Positions 8,632 to 16,879 of a stretch of 64,000 nucleotides of DNA are shown here, one piece after another. The stretch's first letter is position 1. Each line of letters opens with the position of its first letter. The DNA comes from Thalassorhabdus alkalitolerans (GTDB lineage: Bacteria > Bacillota > Bacilli > Bacillales > Marinococcaceae). The notes below the pieces were generated by a model. It had not been told where the DNA came from. It saw nothing but the letters and a program-made list of their open reading frames with translations, and made no database searches. Both the position numbers and the translations under genes were made by a program. The stretch lies in assembly GCF_042656585.1 (NCBI RefSeq), contig NZ_JBHSPG010000022.1; one strand, given 5' to 3'.

Positions 8632-10056
8632 TTATTTAATATATTTCTCTTTAGCTCCCTTTGGCCGGGCCCAATATGGCCCTCGTATAAAGGTAAAAAG
8701 CATATCTCTAAGTACCAAAGGCGTTAAAGGAACCATATATGATGTTCTAACATTACGTAAGCTTGCCAGGTGAATAAGAATAAAGACCAATCCTGCTACG
8801 AGGCCGAAATGTCCTAAAAAGCCCGCAAGAATAATTAACCCAAAACGAATAACCCTGATCGCTGTGCTCATCAAATAACTTGGTATCACAAAGGAAGCAA
8901 TCGCAGAAATCGCCACCGTCACAAGAAGGATGCCGCTCGCAATGCCTGCCTGCACAGCAGCCTGTCCGATGACAATCCCTCCCACGATGCCGATTGTCTG
9001 GCCGATTTTAGTAGGAAGACGGGCCCCTGCTTCTCTTAGCAGCTCAATGGTAAACTCCATCATCAGTGCTTCAACGAGGGGAGGAAAAGGAACCTGTGCT
9101 CTTGAGGAGGCAATCTGTAAGAGAAGATCTTCCGGGATAAGCTCGTAGTGGTACGTGATTACAGCAACATAAAAGGCAGTAAACGTAAGTGTAATCAAAA
9201 ACGCCACTAAACGAAGGAGCCTGGTTGCTGAACTTAATATCCAGCGCTGATAAAAGTCATCAGGGGAGGCAAAAAACTCAAAGAAACTAGTAGGTGTCAT
9301 CAATGCAGACGGACTGCCATCAACCATGGCTACTACTTTTCCATCAACGAGCTTGGAAGAAATCAGATCTGGTCGCTCTGTCGTCAAAAACTGGGGAAAC
9401 AAGGAGTTTGGGTGATCATCTATATACTGAGCCAGCATCGTACTTTCAAAAAGGGCATCCATTTTCACGCTGGTAATTCTTTTTTTCATTTCCTCTACTG
9501 TTTCCTCTTCGGCTCTTCCTTTCATGTAAAGAAGGGCCACATCTGTTTTTGTCACTGTTCCTGCCTGAAAAAATTCGATCTTCAAGTCAAACGATTTAAT
9601 TCTTCTTCTAATAAGAGAAAGGTTTGTCCCTAAGGTTTCTACAAAGGCGTCGTGAGGACCGGAAACGACTGTCTCCGTTTCACTTGATTGAACAGTGCGG
9701 CTTTCAGGCCCGTATACATCTATTAAAAAGGTTTGATTTTTCCAGAACACTGCCGCCTCTCCACTAAGGATGCCATCAACCACTTCAGCCGTCTTTTTCC
9801 CAACAGCTGATTGTTCTTCAATAAACAGCTCATTGATGTCTGCTTCTTTCTTTTCCCGGAGAGGGCCAAGAAGATTTCTCTCAAGCTTGTCTTCTTCTAC
9901 AAGGTGATTGAAATAAAGAACAGTAGTATCAGCATCTGGAGTCTTTCGTTCAATCAAGTCGTCACATCGTTCGAAGTGACGAAGCACTTCTTTTAAAGAA
10001 GGAGAGCTGTTCTCTTGTTCTTGAGTAGATTTTGGATGTAATAGTGACCGCTTCAC
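8632..10056 (-). CDS. Spore germination protein, GerAA family
   Basis: First gene of the germinant-receptor operon. A 474-aa protein with a soluble N-terminal half (about 1-270) and a C-terminal half with several membrane helices. Family signatures visible: VDGSPSALMTPTSFFEFFASPDDFYQRW, LPEDLLLQIASSRAQVPFPP-like segment, ELLREAGARLPTKIGQTIGIVGGIVIGQAAV, and RNVRTSYMVPLTPL near the end. The start is GTG, chosen because GGAGGTGA lies six bases before it. The three subunits form one receptor complex in the spore inner membrane and the operon should be made in the forespore. Confidence 0.92.
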   Translation of the reverse strand: MKRSLLHPKSTQEQENSSPSLKEVLRHFERCDDLIERKTPDADTTVLYFNHLVEEDKLERNLLGPLREKKEADINELFIEEQSAVGKKTAEVVDGILSGEAAVFWKNQTFLIDVYGPESRTVQSSETETVVSGPHDAFVETLGTNLSLIRRRIKSFDLKIEFFQAGTVTKTDVALLYMKGRAEEETVEEMKKRITSVKMDALFESTMLAQYIDDHPNSLFPQFLTTERPDLISSKLVDGKVVAMVDGSPSALMTPTSFFEFFASPDDFYQRWILSSATRLLRLVAFLITLTFTAFYVAVITYHYELIPEDLLLQIASSRAQVPFPPLVEALMMEFTIELLREAGARLPTKIGQTIGIVGGIVIGQAAVQAGIASGILLVTVAISAIASFVIPSYLMSTAIRVIRFGLIILAGFLGHFGLVAGLVFILIHLASLRNVRTSYMVPLTPLVLRDMLFTFIRGPYWARPKGAKEKYIK

Positions 10057-10198
10057 ATCTCTTCACCTCCAAACCCTGATCCTTCTTCTCATTATGCTCC
10101 ACTCTTTCGTATTCATTCGTTATCGAGAAGAAACATATCGCCGAAAGGAAGAATGATTTCCAAAGTACTGGTACTGCCTGTTTGCTGCAAAATAAAAA

Positions 10199-10227
10199 CA
10201 GCTTCCTTTCTGGTTGAAAAGAAGCTG
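10199..10227 (-). terminator. Rho-independent terminator of the hydrolase gene
   Basis: CAGCTTC and GAAGCTG form a 7-bp stem; on the minus strand it is followed by TTTTTATTTT. The remaining part of the 10057-10254 gap is the gerAA-type upstream region with no clear promoter. Confidence 0.55.
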
Positions 10228-10254
10228 CTTGAAGACGAGTCTACAAATAAATTT

Positions 10255-11043
10255 TCAGGTAATAGAACTCAAATGATGCTGTGCAACAAAGCTTCGGATA
10301 ATTCCATGAAGCTCTTTCGGTTTTTTCGTTGGAATCTGATGAGCAATGCCCTGGATATGAATCAGTTGAATGTTTCTCACGTACTTGTAAAACAAATACT
10401 GATAGTAGTGGATGTAATAATCGTTTGCTCCATAGATAGCAGCGACAGGGCACTTTATCTTGGGAAGCTGCTCGGTACACTGGTAATACAAGCTATTGGC
10501 ATAGAGGTTTTTTAACAAAACCGGATTGCTTGCTTTGGCTGTTTTCTCAATAAAGCGTTGATGTTTTTTGTTCCCTGTGTGAGAGACAGCAAGCCATTTG
10601 GCCAGCATCCCTCTAAGATCCTTTTTCATTCCCCATATTCCGATTTTAATCTGCTTATCAAGAATGTTCGTGCTGACTTCAGGATATCCGCTGATAAGAA
10701 TCAAGCCGGCTGTTCGTTCCGGGTAAGATATCGCAAACTCCAGAGCTGGGTTTGCTCCGCTTGAATAGCCGCATGGGATGATTTGGCTCACTCCCAGGTG
10801 GTCCGCAAGTGCTGCCATGTCCTCGGCCCATTCAGCAATCAAAAGATCATTCCTGCCTCCGTCTCCGCTCTTCCCATGACCCCTGGCATCGAAAGTAATG
10901 ACCTGAAATTGATCACTCAGCTCCTCCCGCTGGGTATAAAAAGCTGCTGCTCCCATCGCAGGCGGATGAAGAAACATGAGAGGGGGGCCGCTCCCGGTGC
11001 TTTCGTAGTATAGATCTGCTCCATTCGAATGAAAATACGGCAT
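10255..11043 (-). CDS. Alpha/beta hydrolase
   Basis: A 262-aa alpha/beta-fold hydrolase. Oxyanion segment FLHPPAMG near residue 25, DARGHGKSG near residue 53, nucleophile elbow GYSSGAN (Ser) near residue 94, acid in AIYGANDYYIHY near residue 205 and histidine in GIAHQIPTKKP near residue 234 form a complete triad. GAGGTGA precedes the ATG. It is followed in reverse by nothing linked except a small XapX-type membrane gene upstream (20-bp gap). The substrate cannot be inferred; esterase, lactonase or C-C hydrolase are all possible. Confidence 0.75.
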   Translation of the reverse strand: MPYFHSNGADLYYESTGSGPPLMFLHPPAMGAAAFYTQREELSDQFQVITFDARGHGKSGDGGRNDLLIAEWAEDMAALADHLGVSQIIPCGYSSGANPALEFAISYPERTAGLILISGYPEVSTNILDKQIKIGIWGMKKDLRGMLAKWLAVSHTGNKKHQRFIEKTAKASNPVLLKNLYANSLYYQCTEQLPKIKCPVAAIYGANDYYIHYYQYLFYKYVRNIQLIHIQGIAHQIPTKKPKELHGIIRSFVAQHHLSSIT

Positions 11044-11063
11044 CGTCTATTTCACCTCTGCTT

Positions 11064-11240
11064 TTATGCTCCCCCATTAAAAAGAGGGAGAATCCACTGA
11101 AAGATCTTATACCCCAGAAAAATTCCTACGATACCCATAATTCCGGCAAAAGCAGGGGGTGCAGGTATGGGCAGGCGAAGGAGCGCAAATAAAAAACCCA
11201 CTACCGCTCCTGTAAGTAAGGCATAAATAACCTCTTGCAT
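11064..11240 (-). CDS. XapX-domain small membrane protein
   Basis: A 58-aa protein MQEVIYALLTGAVVGFLFAL followed by RLPIPAPPAFAGIMGIVGIFLG, the signature of the XapX family (PF07235-type small membrane proteins of unknown function). Two hydrophobic helices with the LPIPAPP linker between them. The ATG at 11240 is preferred to a GTG nine bases upstream because AAGGA is ten bases before the ATG but only one before the GTG. Shares a direction with the downstream hydrolase. Confidence 0.7.
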   Translation of the reverse strand: MQEVIYALLTGAVVGFLFALLRLPIPAPPAFAGIMGIVGIFLGYKIFQWILPLFNGGA

Positions 11241-11321
11241 CTCAATCACATCCTTGTTACTATGATTTACTCTAAAGGATTTACTATCCTGATAAATTTT
11301 TATTCTAAGGAGTTAGTTTAA

Positions 11322-11341
11322 ATTTCACGTAAACGTGAAAT
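11322..11341. promoter_or_regulatory. Perfect palindrome, probable operator
   Basis: ATTTCACGT and ACGTGAAAT arms separated by AA, 35 bp before the next start codon. A regulator site is likely; the half-sites resemble parS halves, but the central spacing is wrong for parS. Confidence 0.4.
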
Positions 11342-11375
11342 AACAAAGCTAACGAACTTATTAGCAGGTGATACT

Positions 11376-11561
11376 ATGGCAGAAGAAAAGCCTAAACTAT
11401 TTGAGACCGGTCAAACCGTCTACTATGATGGCGAAGAAATGAAAGTCATTGCTGAATACGACCGGACAATTGTGGCTGAATTCATTGATTTTCCTCTTGA
11501 AGGGAAAGAAGAGGAGTTTCCTTATAACAGGATCGTCCTCTTAAAAAATGAAGTCAGTTAA
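11376..11561 (+). CDS. Small acidic protein of unknown function (61 aa)
   Basis: MAEEKPKLFETGQTVYYDGEEMKVIAEY, then a stretch ending NRIVLLKNEVS. No membrane segment or signal; composition is acidic and the pattern of short hydrophobic strands suggests a small beta-barrel such as an SH3-like fold (inference). GCAGGTGATACT precedes the ATG; a palindrome lies just upstream and a strong terminator directly after, so it is a single-gene transcript. Not recognised. Confidence 0.6.
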   Translation: MAEEKPKLFETGQTVYYDGEEMKVIAEYDRTIVAEFIDFPLEGKEEEFPYNRIVLLKNEVS

Positions 11562-11571
11562 CACCCATGGG

Positions 11572-11600
11572 AAAGGGAGCCTCAGCCTGAGGCTCCCTTT
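11572..11600. terminator. Bidirectional terminator
   Basis: AAAGGGAGCCTCAG pairs with CTGAGGCTCCCTTT (14 bp) between the small gene and convergent argS, with a T-run on the right. Confidence 0.85.
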
Positions 11601-11644
11601 TGTTATATTCCCTGCTTTTCTTATTAAAAACCTTGCTGCGTTTA

Positions 11645-13315
11645 TTACATTTTTTCAGGCGCAGATACGCCGATAAGCTTCATTCCATTTTGAAGCGTGG
11701 TCTGGACAGCTTTGGCCAGAACCAGGCGTGCTTTGGTCTGCTCAGGGTTCTCTGCATCAATCACCCGTTCTGCGTTGTAAAAGCTGTGGAAGGCAGAAGA
11801 GAGCTCATGAAGGTAGTTTGTGATCCGGTGGGGAGCATATTTATCGGCTGACCATGCAATCACTTCCGGAAACTCACCTATCTTCTTAAGTAGATCGAAT
11901 TCTTTTTCTGTGTTAACGGGAGCAAGGTCAGCATCTACATCAAGATTGATTCCTTTTTCCTCAGCCTGGCGGAAAATACTGCATAGTCTCGCATGGGCAT
12001 ACTGAACGTAATACACAGGGTTTTCGTTTGAGCTGGATACAGCGAGATCCATATCAAAATCAAGATGGCTGTCTGCACTTCTCATAGCAAAGAAATACCT
12101 GGTCGCATCAATGCCGACTTCCTCCATAAGATCTCGTAACGTAACAGCTTTTCCTGTCCGCTTGCTCATTTTTACCTTTTCACCATTTTGGTAAAGGCTG
12201 ACCATTTGTATAATTTGCACTTCAAGCTGCTCTTTGTCATAACCCAGTGCCTGCACTGCAGCACGCATTCTTGGTATGTAGCCATGATGGTCTGCACCCC
12301 AGATGTTAATGACTTTCTCAAAGCCCCGCTCATACTTATCACGGTGATACGCAATGTCGGGCATTAAGTACGTGTATGTTCCATCGCTTTTTACCAGCAC
12401 ACGGTCCTTGTCGTCTCCGTACTCCGTGGATTTAAACCACACAGCCCCCTCTTCTTCAAAGGTTTCTCCTTTGGATTTCAAAAGCTCCAGTGTGTCCTCT
12501 ACATTGCCATTTTCGTAAAGAGAGGTTTCGGAATACCACACATCAAATTCAACACCAAAGTCGGCTAAATCTTTCTTCAGCTTGTCTATTTCTCTCTTAA
12601 GACCATACGCACGGAAAAAAGAAAGCTGGTCTCCCTCAGAGAGATCCTTTAGCTTCTCGCCGTGCTCTTCGGCAAGCTCCCGGCCAAAGCCTTCAATGTC
12701 AGCGCCCCGGTACCCGTCTTCAGGCATATCCACGTCTTCCCCAATCGCCTGCAAATAACGAGCCTGCACAGAAAGAGCCAGGTTTTGAATCTGATTTCCC
12801 GCATCATTAATATAATATTCACGTGTCACTTCATAACCCGCTTTATCAAGGATATTACACAGCGTATCTCCTACAGCTGCACCACGGGCATGTCCTAAGT
12901 GAAGATTCCCGGTAGGATTAGCAGAGACAAACTCGACCTGTACCTTTTTGTTTTCTCCGCTGTTTGTTTGGCCGTACTCTTCACCGGCTTGAATAACCGT
13001 TGGTATTAAATCTCTTAAATAGCCGTTATCTAAAAAGAAGTTAATAAATCCAGGACCGGCAATGTCTACCTTCTCAATAGAGGCCTTTTCTTTATCAAGC
13101 TGTGCCGTTAGTTCCTCTGCAATTTGACGGGGAGCTTTTTTGGCAATGCGGGCCAGCTGCATTGCCATGTTTGTTGCAAAGTCCCCATGTTCTTTTTCTT
13201 TAGGTGTTTCTAAAATAACTTCAGGGATCTCTTCTTTACTGGCGAGCCCTGCTTTTTCAACGGCTGCTATGATTTCTTCTTTGAGCCGCTCCTTCATTTG
13301 CTCTGCTATGTTCAT
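11645..13315 (-). CDS. argS: Arginyl-tRNA synthetase
   Basis: Charges tRNA-Arg with arginine in the cytosol. Class I signature ANPTGNLHLGHARGA (HIGH variant HLGH) is near residue 130 and the KMSKS-type loop KMSKRTGKAVTLRDL near residue 380. The N-terminal additive domain 1 (about 1-110) and the C-terminal DALR anticodon-binding domain (YVQYAHARLCSIFRQ onwards) are both present, giving 556 aa as in B. subtilis. It starts 2 bp after the stop of the YwiB-like gene upstream, so the pair is one operon, as in B. subtilis. Confidence 0.97.
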   Translation of the reverse strand: MNIAEQMKERLKEEIIAAVEKAGLASKEEIPEVILETPKEKEHGDFATNMAMQLARIAKKAPRQIAEELTAQLDKEKASIEKVDIAGPGFINFFLDNGYLRDLIPTVIQAGEEYGQTNSGENKKVQVEFVSANPTGNLHLGHARGAAVGDTLCNILDKAGYEVTREYYINDAGNQIQNLALSVQARYLQAIGEDVDMPEDGYRGADIEGFGRELAEEHGEKLKDLSEGDQLSFFRAYGLKREIDKLKKDLADFGVEFDVWYSETSLYENGNVEDTLELLKSKGETFEEEGAVWFKSTEYGDDKDRVLVKSDGTYTYLMPDIAYHRDKYERGFEKVINIWGADHHGYIPRMRAAVQALGYDKEQLEVQIIQMVSLYQNGEKVKMSKRTGKAVTLRDLMEEVGIDATRYFFAMRSADSHLDFDMDLAVSSSNENPVYYVQYAHARLCSIFRQAEEKGINLDVDADLAPVNTEKEFDLLKKIGEFPEVIAWSADKYAPHRITNYLHELSSAFHSFYNAERVIDAENPEQTKARLVLAKAVQTTLQNGMKLIGVSAPEKM

Positions 13316-13317
13316 TC

Positions 13318-13755
13318 TTACGTCTCCTCCTCAATCGAAATCTTCACATCATATCTTCCTGCTGCTGACCCTTGGAGCGTCAGGTCGTATCCAAACGAAA
13401 TATCTCCCTTGTTTCCATCGTCAGACCATTGGATAGATACTTGATCCGTATTCGCTTCTGTCGCAAGTTTGCCAAAAGGGGTTTCATAGCTTCCAGAGGT
13501 CACTTCGCCAAGAAAGAAAGGCTGTCTCATGGAAACAGCTCCTTTACGAATGACCGTGATCTGCTCGTCTCCAACCTTTAACAGCGTATTCACTTCACCG
13601 ATATCCTCAAGGGTTTCCGTAAAGGTCACATAAATAAAATCATTTTTGCGGTACAGCTCTCCTGCCGCCTCTAAATTTATTTGGTCCTTTTGCCCTTCTT
13701 GGCTTATATTTGTTGTCATTTCTACATAAATCGGTGTTTTTGCATTAATAGGCAT
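13318..13755 (-). CDS. ywiB: DUF1934 protein (YwiB-like)
   Basis: A 145-aa protein of the DUF1934 family, predicted small beta-barrel of the calycin type, function unknown; always found with argS in Bacillus. Visible features are alternating beta strands (VEMTTNISQEG, FIYVTFTETLEDIGEVNTLLKV, GKLATEANTDQVSIQW) and the C-terminal RYDVKISIEEE. The start is the ATG at 13755, preceded by AAAGGTGAG; an in-frame upstream ATG at 13821 lacks a good site. The gap from 13756 to 14174 has only the eutC terminator and a weak inverted repeat around ATGATAC. Confidence 0.8.
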   Translation of the reverse strand: MPINAKTPIYVEMTTNISQEGQKDQINLEAAGELYRKNDFIYVTFTETLEDIGEVNTLLKVGDEQITVIRKGAVSMRQPFFLGEVTSGSYETPFGKLATEANTDQVSIQWSDDGNKGDISFGYDLTLQGSAAGRYDVKISIEEET

Positions 13756-14133
13756 GTCTTTTCTCACCTTTCTTTTTAAAAGTGTAGCGATTCCCACCTT
13801 GTCATGCAAGGGGAGCCTCACTCCTTTTTAAAACTTCCTTTAAGGAGCGCCATTTTCTGCCGGCCTTCTTCATCCTCAGATGTGTGAAATAAAAAAAACA
13901 TTTGTACACTCTATGTTAGAAAAGGACAACCTATGTATGGCAAGGCATAAATAACTATGTTCGTCTTCTTGATGGGAAGATCCTTTTAGAAAGGTGATGG
14001 TAACGACTATGATACCATATGTCTGACTAATACACAGTATCAACCTTTTATCACAGGAGAGCGGCCGTATGCCTGTTAGAAGGGAGGATCGACTATCCTA
14101 TAATCCTCTGGTTTATCCTTCAGGCTCCATGCA

Positions 14134-14167
14134 AAAAGCGGGAGCCTTGATGGGCTGTCCCGCTTTT
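14134..14167 (-). terminator. Terminator after eutC
   Basis: AAAAGCGGGA pairs with TCCCGCTTTT across a 14-nt loop; it lies 8 bp past the eutC stop with T-runs on both sides. Confidence 0.7.
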
Positions 14168-14174
14168 GTTTCCT

Positions 14175-15164
14175 TTATTCGTTTTCCCCAAACCATACAC
14201 CTTTTTCCTGCTCTCGGAGGCGGTCATAACCATATACAGCAATTGCTGTGTCCTGTACCCCCGTTCCCGTTAAATCAGTCACCGTTATCTGTTCATCACT
14301 TGTTCTTCCTTTTTTGTTCCCAGCGGCCAGTGCCCCAAGCTCAATGATTGAGTCCTCTTCAGAAACCAGCCCTGCCTCTTTCGCGTGGTGATGTTCACCG
14401 AACGTAAACACCTGGTTTACCACATCACAGCTTAAGAGGTCTGCTTTTTTCAAAACCTCTGGATGAAGCTCATTTTTCTCTTCTGCATCTGAGCCCATAG
14501 CGGTAATATGCAACCCCGGCTTTATCCACTCTGCTTGAATGATGGGTTCTTTAGCTGGGGTGGTTGTAATTAGAATATCGCTCTTGGATACTGCTTCTTC
14601 TGGATTTTCTACGGCTACCACAGGGATTTTAAATTCTTCCTCCATGTCTCTTTTATACTTTTCAACATGCTCTGGAGTTCGTCCATAAACAACGATCCGC
14701 TTAAAATTACGCACCAGACTGAGCGCTTTTATTTGATAGCGGGCCTGGGTGCCTGTGCCAATCACCCCTACCGTATCAATTTCATCCTTTGCCATATATT
14801 TGGCTGCCATGGCTCCTGCTACTGCTGTTCTGACATCTGTTAAATAGCCGTTATCCTGAAGAACAGCTTCCGGCACACCGGTTTCTGTGCTAAAGAGCAG
14901 CATCATGCCGCTCAAGCTGGGAAGACCGATTTTGTAATTATCAAAGAAGCCTGAAGATATTTTTAAAGCAAACTTGTCCATTCCTTTAATATAAGCGGTC
15001 TTCACATCGACTTCGCCGTTGTTTTCAGGAATGTCCACCCGTAAAATAGGCGGGAGAGTCACCTCTCCCTCTTCGAATCGTTTAAAGCCTTCTTCGATCA
15101 GGGACAATGCCTTCTTGTCTACCTTTACAATGTCCCGAATATCTTTCTCTGAAAAAATATACAA
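14175..15164 (-). CDS. eutC: Ectoine-utilization cyclodeaminase EutC (ornithine cyclodeaminase family)
   Basis: An NAD-dependent enzyme of the ornithine cyclodeaminase / mu-crystallin family, about 329 aa. The substrate side shows KISSGFFDNYKIGLPSLSGMMLLF and the Rossmann segment is TVGVIGTGTQARYQIKAL near residue 125. Placement beside an ectoine hydrolase and opposite an EutB-like dehydratase identifies it as EutC of (hydroxy)ectoine breakdown, not an ornithine enzyme. The first codon is unclear: GTG at 15173 and ATG at 15170 lie too near the GGAG site (AAAAGGAGTG), while TTG at 15164 is eight bases away, so TTG is preferred. It follows doeA in the same direction by 37 bp. Confidence 0.82.
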   Translation of the reverse strand: MYIFSEKDIRDIVKVDKKALSLIEEGFKRFEEGEVTLPPILRVDIPENNGEVDVKTAYIKGMDKFALKISSGFFDNYKIGLPSLSGMMLLFSTETGVPEAVLQDNGYLTDVRTAVAGAMAAKYMAKDEIDTVGVIGTGTQARYQIKALSLVRNFKRIVVYGRTPEHVEKYKRDMEEEFKIPVVAVENPEEAVSKSDILITTTPAKEPIIQAEWIKPGLHITAMGSDAEEKNELHPEVLKKADLLSCDVVNQVFTFGEHHHAKEAGLVSEEDSIIELGALAAGNKKGRTSDEQITVTDLTGTGVQDTAIAVYGYDRLREQEKGVWFGENE

Positions 15165-15200
15165 GCCCATCACTCCTTTTCACAGCTTTCTACCATACTT

Positions 15201-16400
15201 CTAGATTGCCGTTGAAAAACCTGGCTGAACAATGAGAGAACGAGGATAATCTACTAAGGTTTCACACCCTTTATCAGTCACAATAAAGGACTCACTTATC
15301 TCTACCCCCATATTGTCTAGCCAAATACCTGGAATGAGGTGAAAAGCCATATTGGGCTGAAGAATTGTATGATCGCCCGGTCGTATTGACGCCGTGTGCT
15401 CTCCCCAGTCTGGCGGGTAGTTGACACCGATGGAGTAGCCAATACGGGAATCCTTATTAAATCCATGCTTTGAGATCGTATTCCTCCAGACTCCTTCGAT
15501 CTCCTCACATGTTAACCCTGGACGGATGGAATCGAGGGTGTTTTCAATGCCTTCTGTCACTGCATAAGCCAGCCTTTGCAGCTCGGCATCCGGTTTGCCC
15601 AGTACGACCGTTCTTGCAAGGGGCGCATGATAGCGACGGTAGCAGCCTGCAAGTTCAATGATGATAGGCTCTCCCTTTTTCAGCGGTTCGTCTGTCCACG
15701 TCAAATGGGGAGCAAAGGTGAGCTCTCCCGCAGGGATCAGAGGAACAATGGCCGGGTAATCGCCCCCTATTCCGTTTGCTCCCCGAATTTGCGCCGAAGA
15801 AATAGCTGCTGCAATGTCACAGGTTCTTGTTCCTTCCTGAATGGCACGAATTCCTTCATTCATCGCTTCCTCGGCAATAGCAGCCGCTCTTTTCATAAAA
15901 GTAATTTCCCTGTCTGATTTAATCATTCGCACATAGTTAACCAGGTTTGTTGTATCAGCAAATGCCGCATCAGGAAGTGCTTGCTCTAAATGATTCATAG
16001 CTTTAGCAGAAAAATAATATGCGTCCAGTTCTACTCCGATTCTTTTCGCATGCTTTCCTTTGCTTTTGAGCCACCGTCCCGCTTCATCCATGGGATGCTT
16101 GGTTTTGGCATGCACAAATTCGTCCCCGTAGGAAAGCAAATGACTTTCAGGAAGCCACGTGGTCGCCTTGGCCCCATTTACATCCTGGCCCCTTCCAAAC
16201 CAGTAAGGCTCCGGTTCATCAATAAAAATCATTACCATTTGTGATACATAAAAAGACCAGCCATCATACCCGGTAATGTAGTTCATATTGGCCGGATCAC
16301 TAATTAACAGCAGCTCCACCCCTGCTCGTTCCATTTCCTCTTTCACTTTGATCAATCGCTCGTCATATTCTTGTTTTGGAAAGGCTGTCATTGATCGCAT
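15201..16400 (-). CDS. doeA: Ectoine hydrolase DoeA/EutD (M24 peptidase family)
   Basis: Opens the ectoine ring to N-acetyl-diaminobutyrate, the first step in ectoine catabolism. A 399-aa protein with the pita-bread creatinase/aminopeptidase P fold: N-terminal creatinase-like domain (about 1-155), then the M24 catalytic domain (WTDEPLKKGEPIIIELAGCYRRYHAPLARTVVLG). Signature stretches MNYITGYDGWSFYVSQMV and PYWFGRGQDVNGAKAT are characteristic of the DoeA branch. Start is the ATG at 16400, seven bases after AAAGGAGG; an upstream in-frame GTG at 16424 overlaps that site. Operon doeA-eutC diverges from eutB. No doeB, doeC or doeD partner is present in this window. Confidence 0.87.
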   Translation of the reverse strand: MRSMTAFPKQEYDERLIKVKEEMERAGVELLLISDPANMNYITGYDGWSFYVSQMVMIFIDEPEPYWFGRGQDVNGAKATTWLPESHLLSYGDEFVHAKTKHPMDEAGRWLKSKGKHAKRIGVELDAYYFSAKAMNHLEQALPDAAFADTTNLVNYVRMIKSDREITFMKRAAAIAEEAMNEGIRAIQEGTRTCDIAAAISSAQIRGANGIGGDYPAIVPLIPAGELTFAPHLTWTDEPLKKGEPIIIELAGCYRRYHAPLARTVVLGKPDAELQRLAYAVTEGIENTLDSIRPGLTCEEIEGVWRNTISKHGFNKDSRIGYSIGVNYPPDWGEHTASIRPGDHTILQPNMAFHLIPGIWLDNMGVEISESFIVTDKGCETLVDYPRSLIVQPGFSTAI

Positions 16401-16540
16401 TCGGCTGCCTCCTTTGTCGTTCACGTTAAAACCTTAAGAAAAGAGCTGCAGACAACCATCATCCCTGCAAAGTAAGCTCTTTTTACTATCTATTTCAGGA
16501 GAAGATTCCCCTTCAGTCTGTTTTACTTTTACTTTCCCCT

Positions 16541-16552
16541 GCTGCCGGCAGC
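16541..16552. promoter_or_regulatory. Palindrome in the doeA/eutB divergent region
   Basis: The 16401-16879 spacer is the shared control region of the two divergent ectoine-catabolic transcripts. It holds the perfect 12-bp palindrome GCTGCCGGCAGC; no other clear operator or promoter was seen. No ectoine regulator (EnuR type) is encoded in the window. Confidence 0.3.
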
Positions 16553-16879
16553 CTGCTTTCCTTTCTTTTACAAACAGTCATCAATGGTCAGCAGCTTACG
16601 GCTTTCTGCTTTTCTTTCCATGCAGCAGCCTGCCCAGCTGGTTTTTATGAGCCGGGAGGAATAGCTTTATACTTTTCAATATATTATGTAAGGAATGGAA
16701 AGCATGATTACTTTTTAAAAAAGTTTGGACGAGCTTTTGGGCGGGAAATGAACTGCGGATGTAATGGCTGACTTAAACGGCATCTTCACAGGAAAAGAAA
16801 CCTTTTTGGTTCAGGGAGAGGATTTTCTTTTTTAAAACAGAAAAACATTAAGTAAGAACCTAAGGGCAGGAGGAATTGG

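Noticed and set aside
10082..10115. SigG promoter before the gerA-type operon
   Set aside because: TGAATA and CATAATG are present but only 13 bp apart, too short for the 17-18 bp needed.
11322..11341. Second parS site
   Set aside because: Half-sites match, but the centre has two extra bases, which disrupts the CACGTG core.
13756..14133. T-box or riboswitch before ywiB-argS
   Set aside because: No T-box signature (GGGTGGNACC type) is found on either strand; only a small imperfect inverted repeat.
14069..14347. Open frame of 92 codons on the plus strand
   Set aside because: Mostly antisense to eutC and spans its terminator; the short AGGAGAG before it is not enough.
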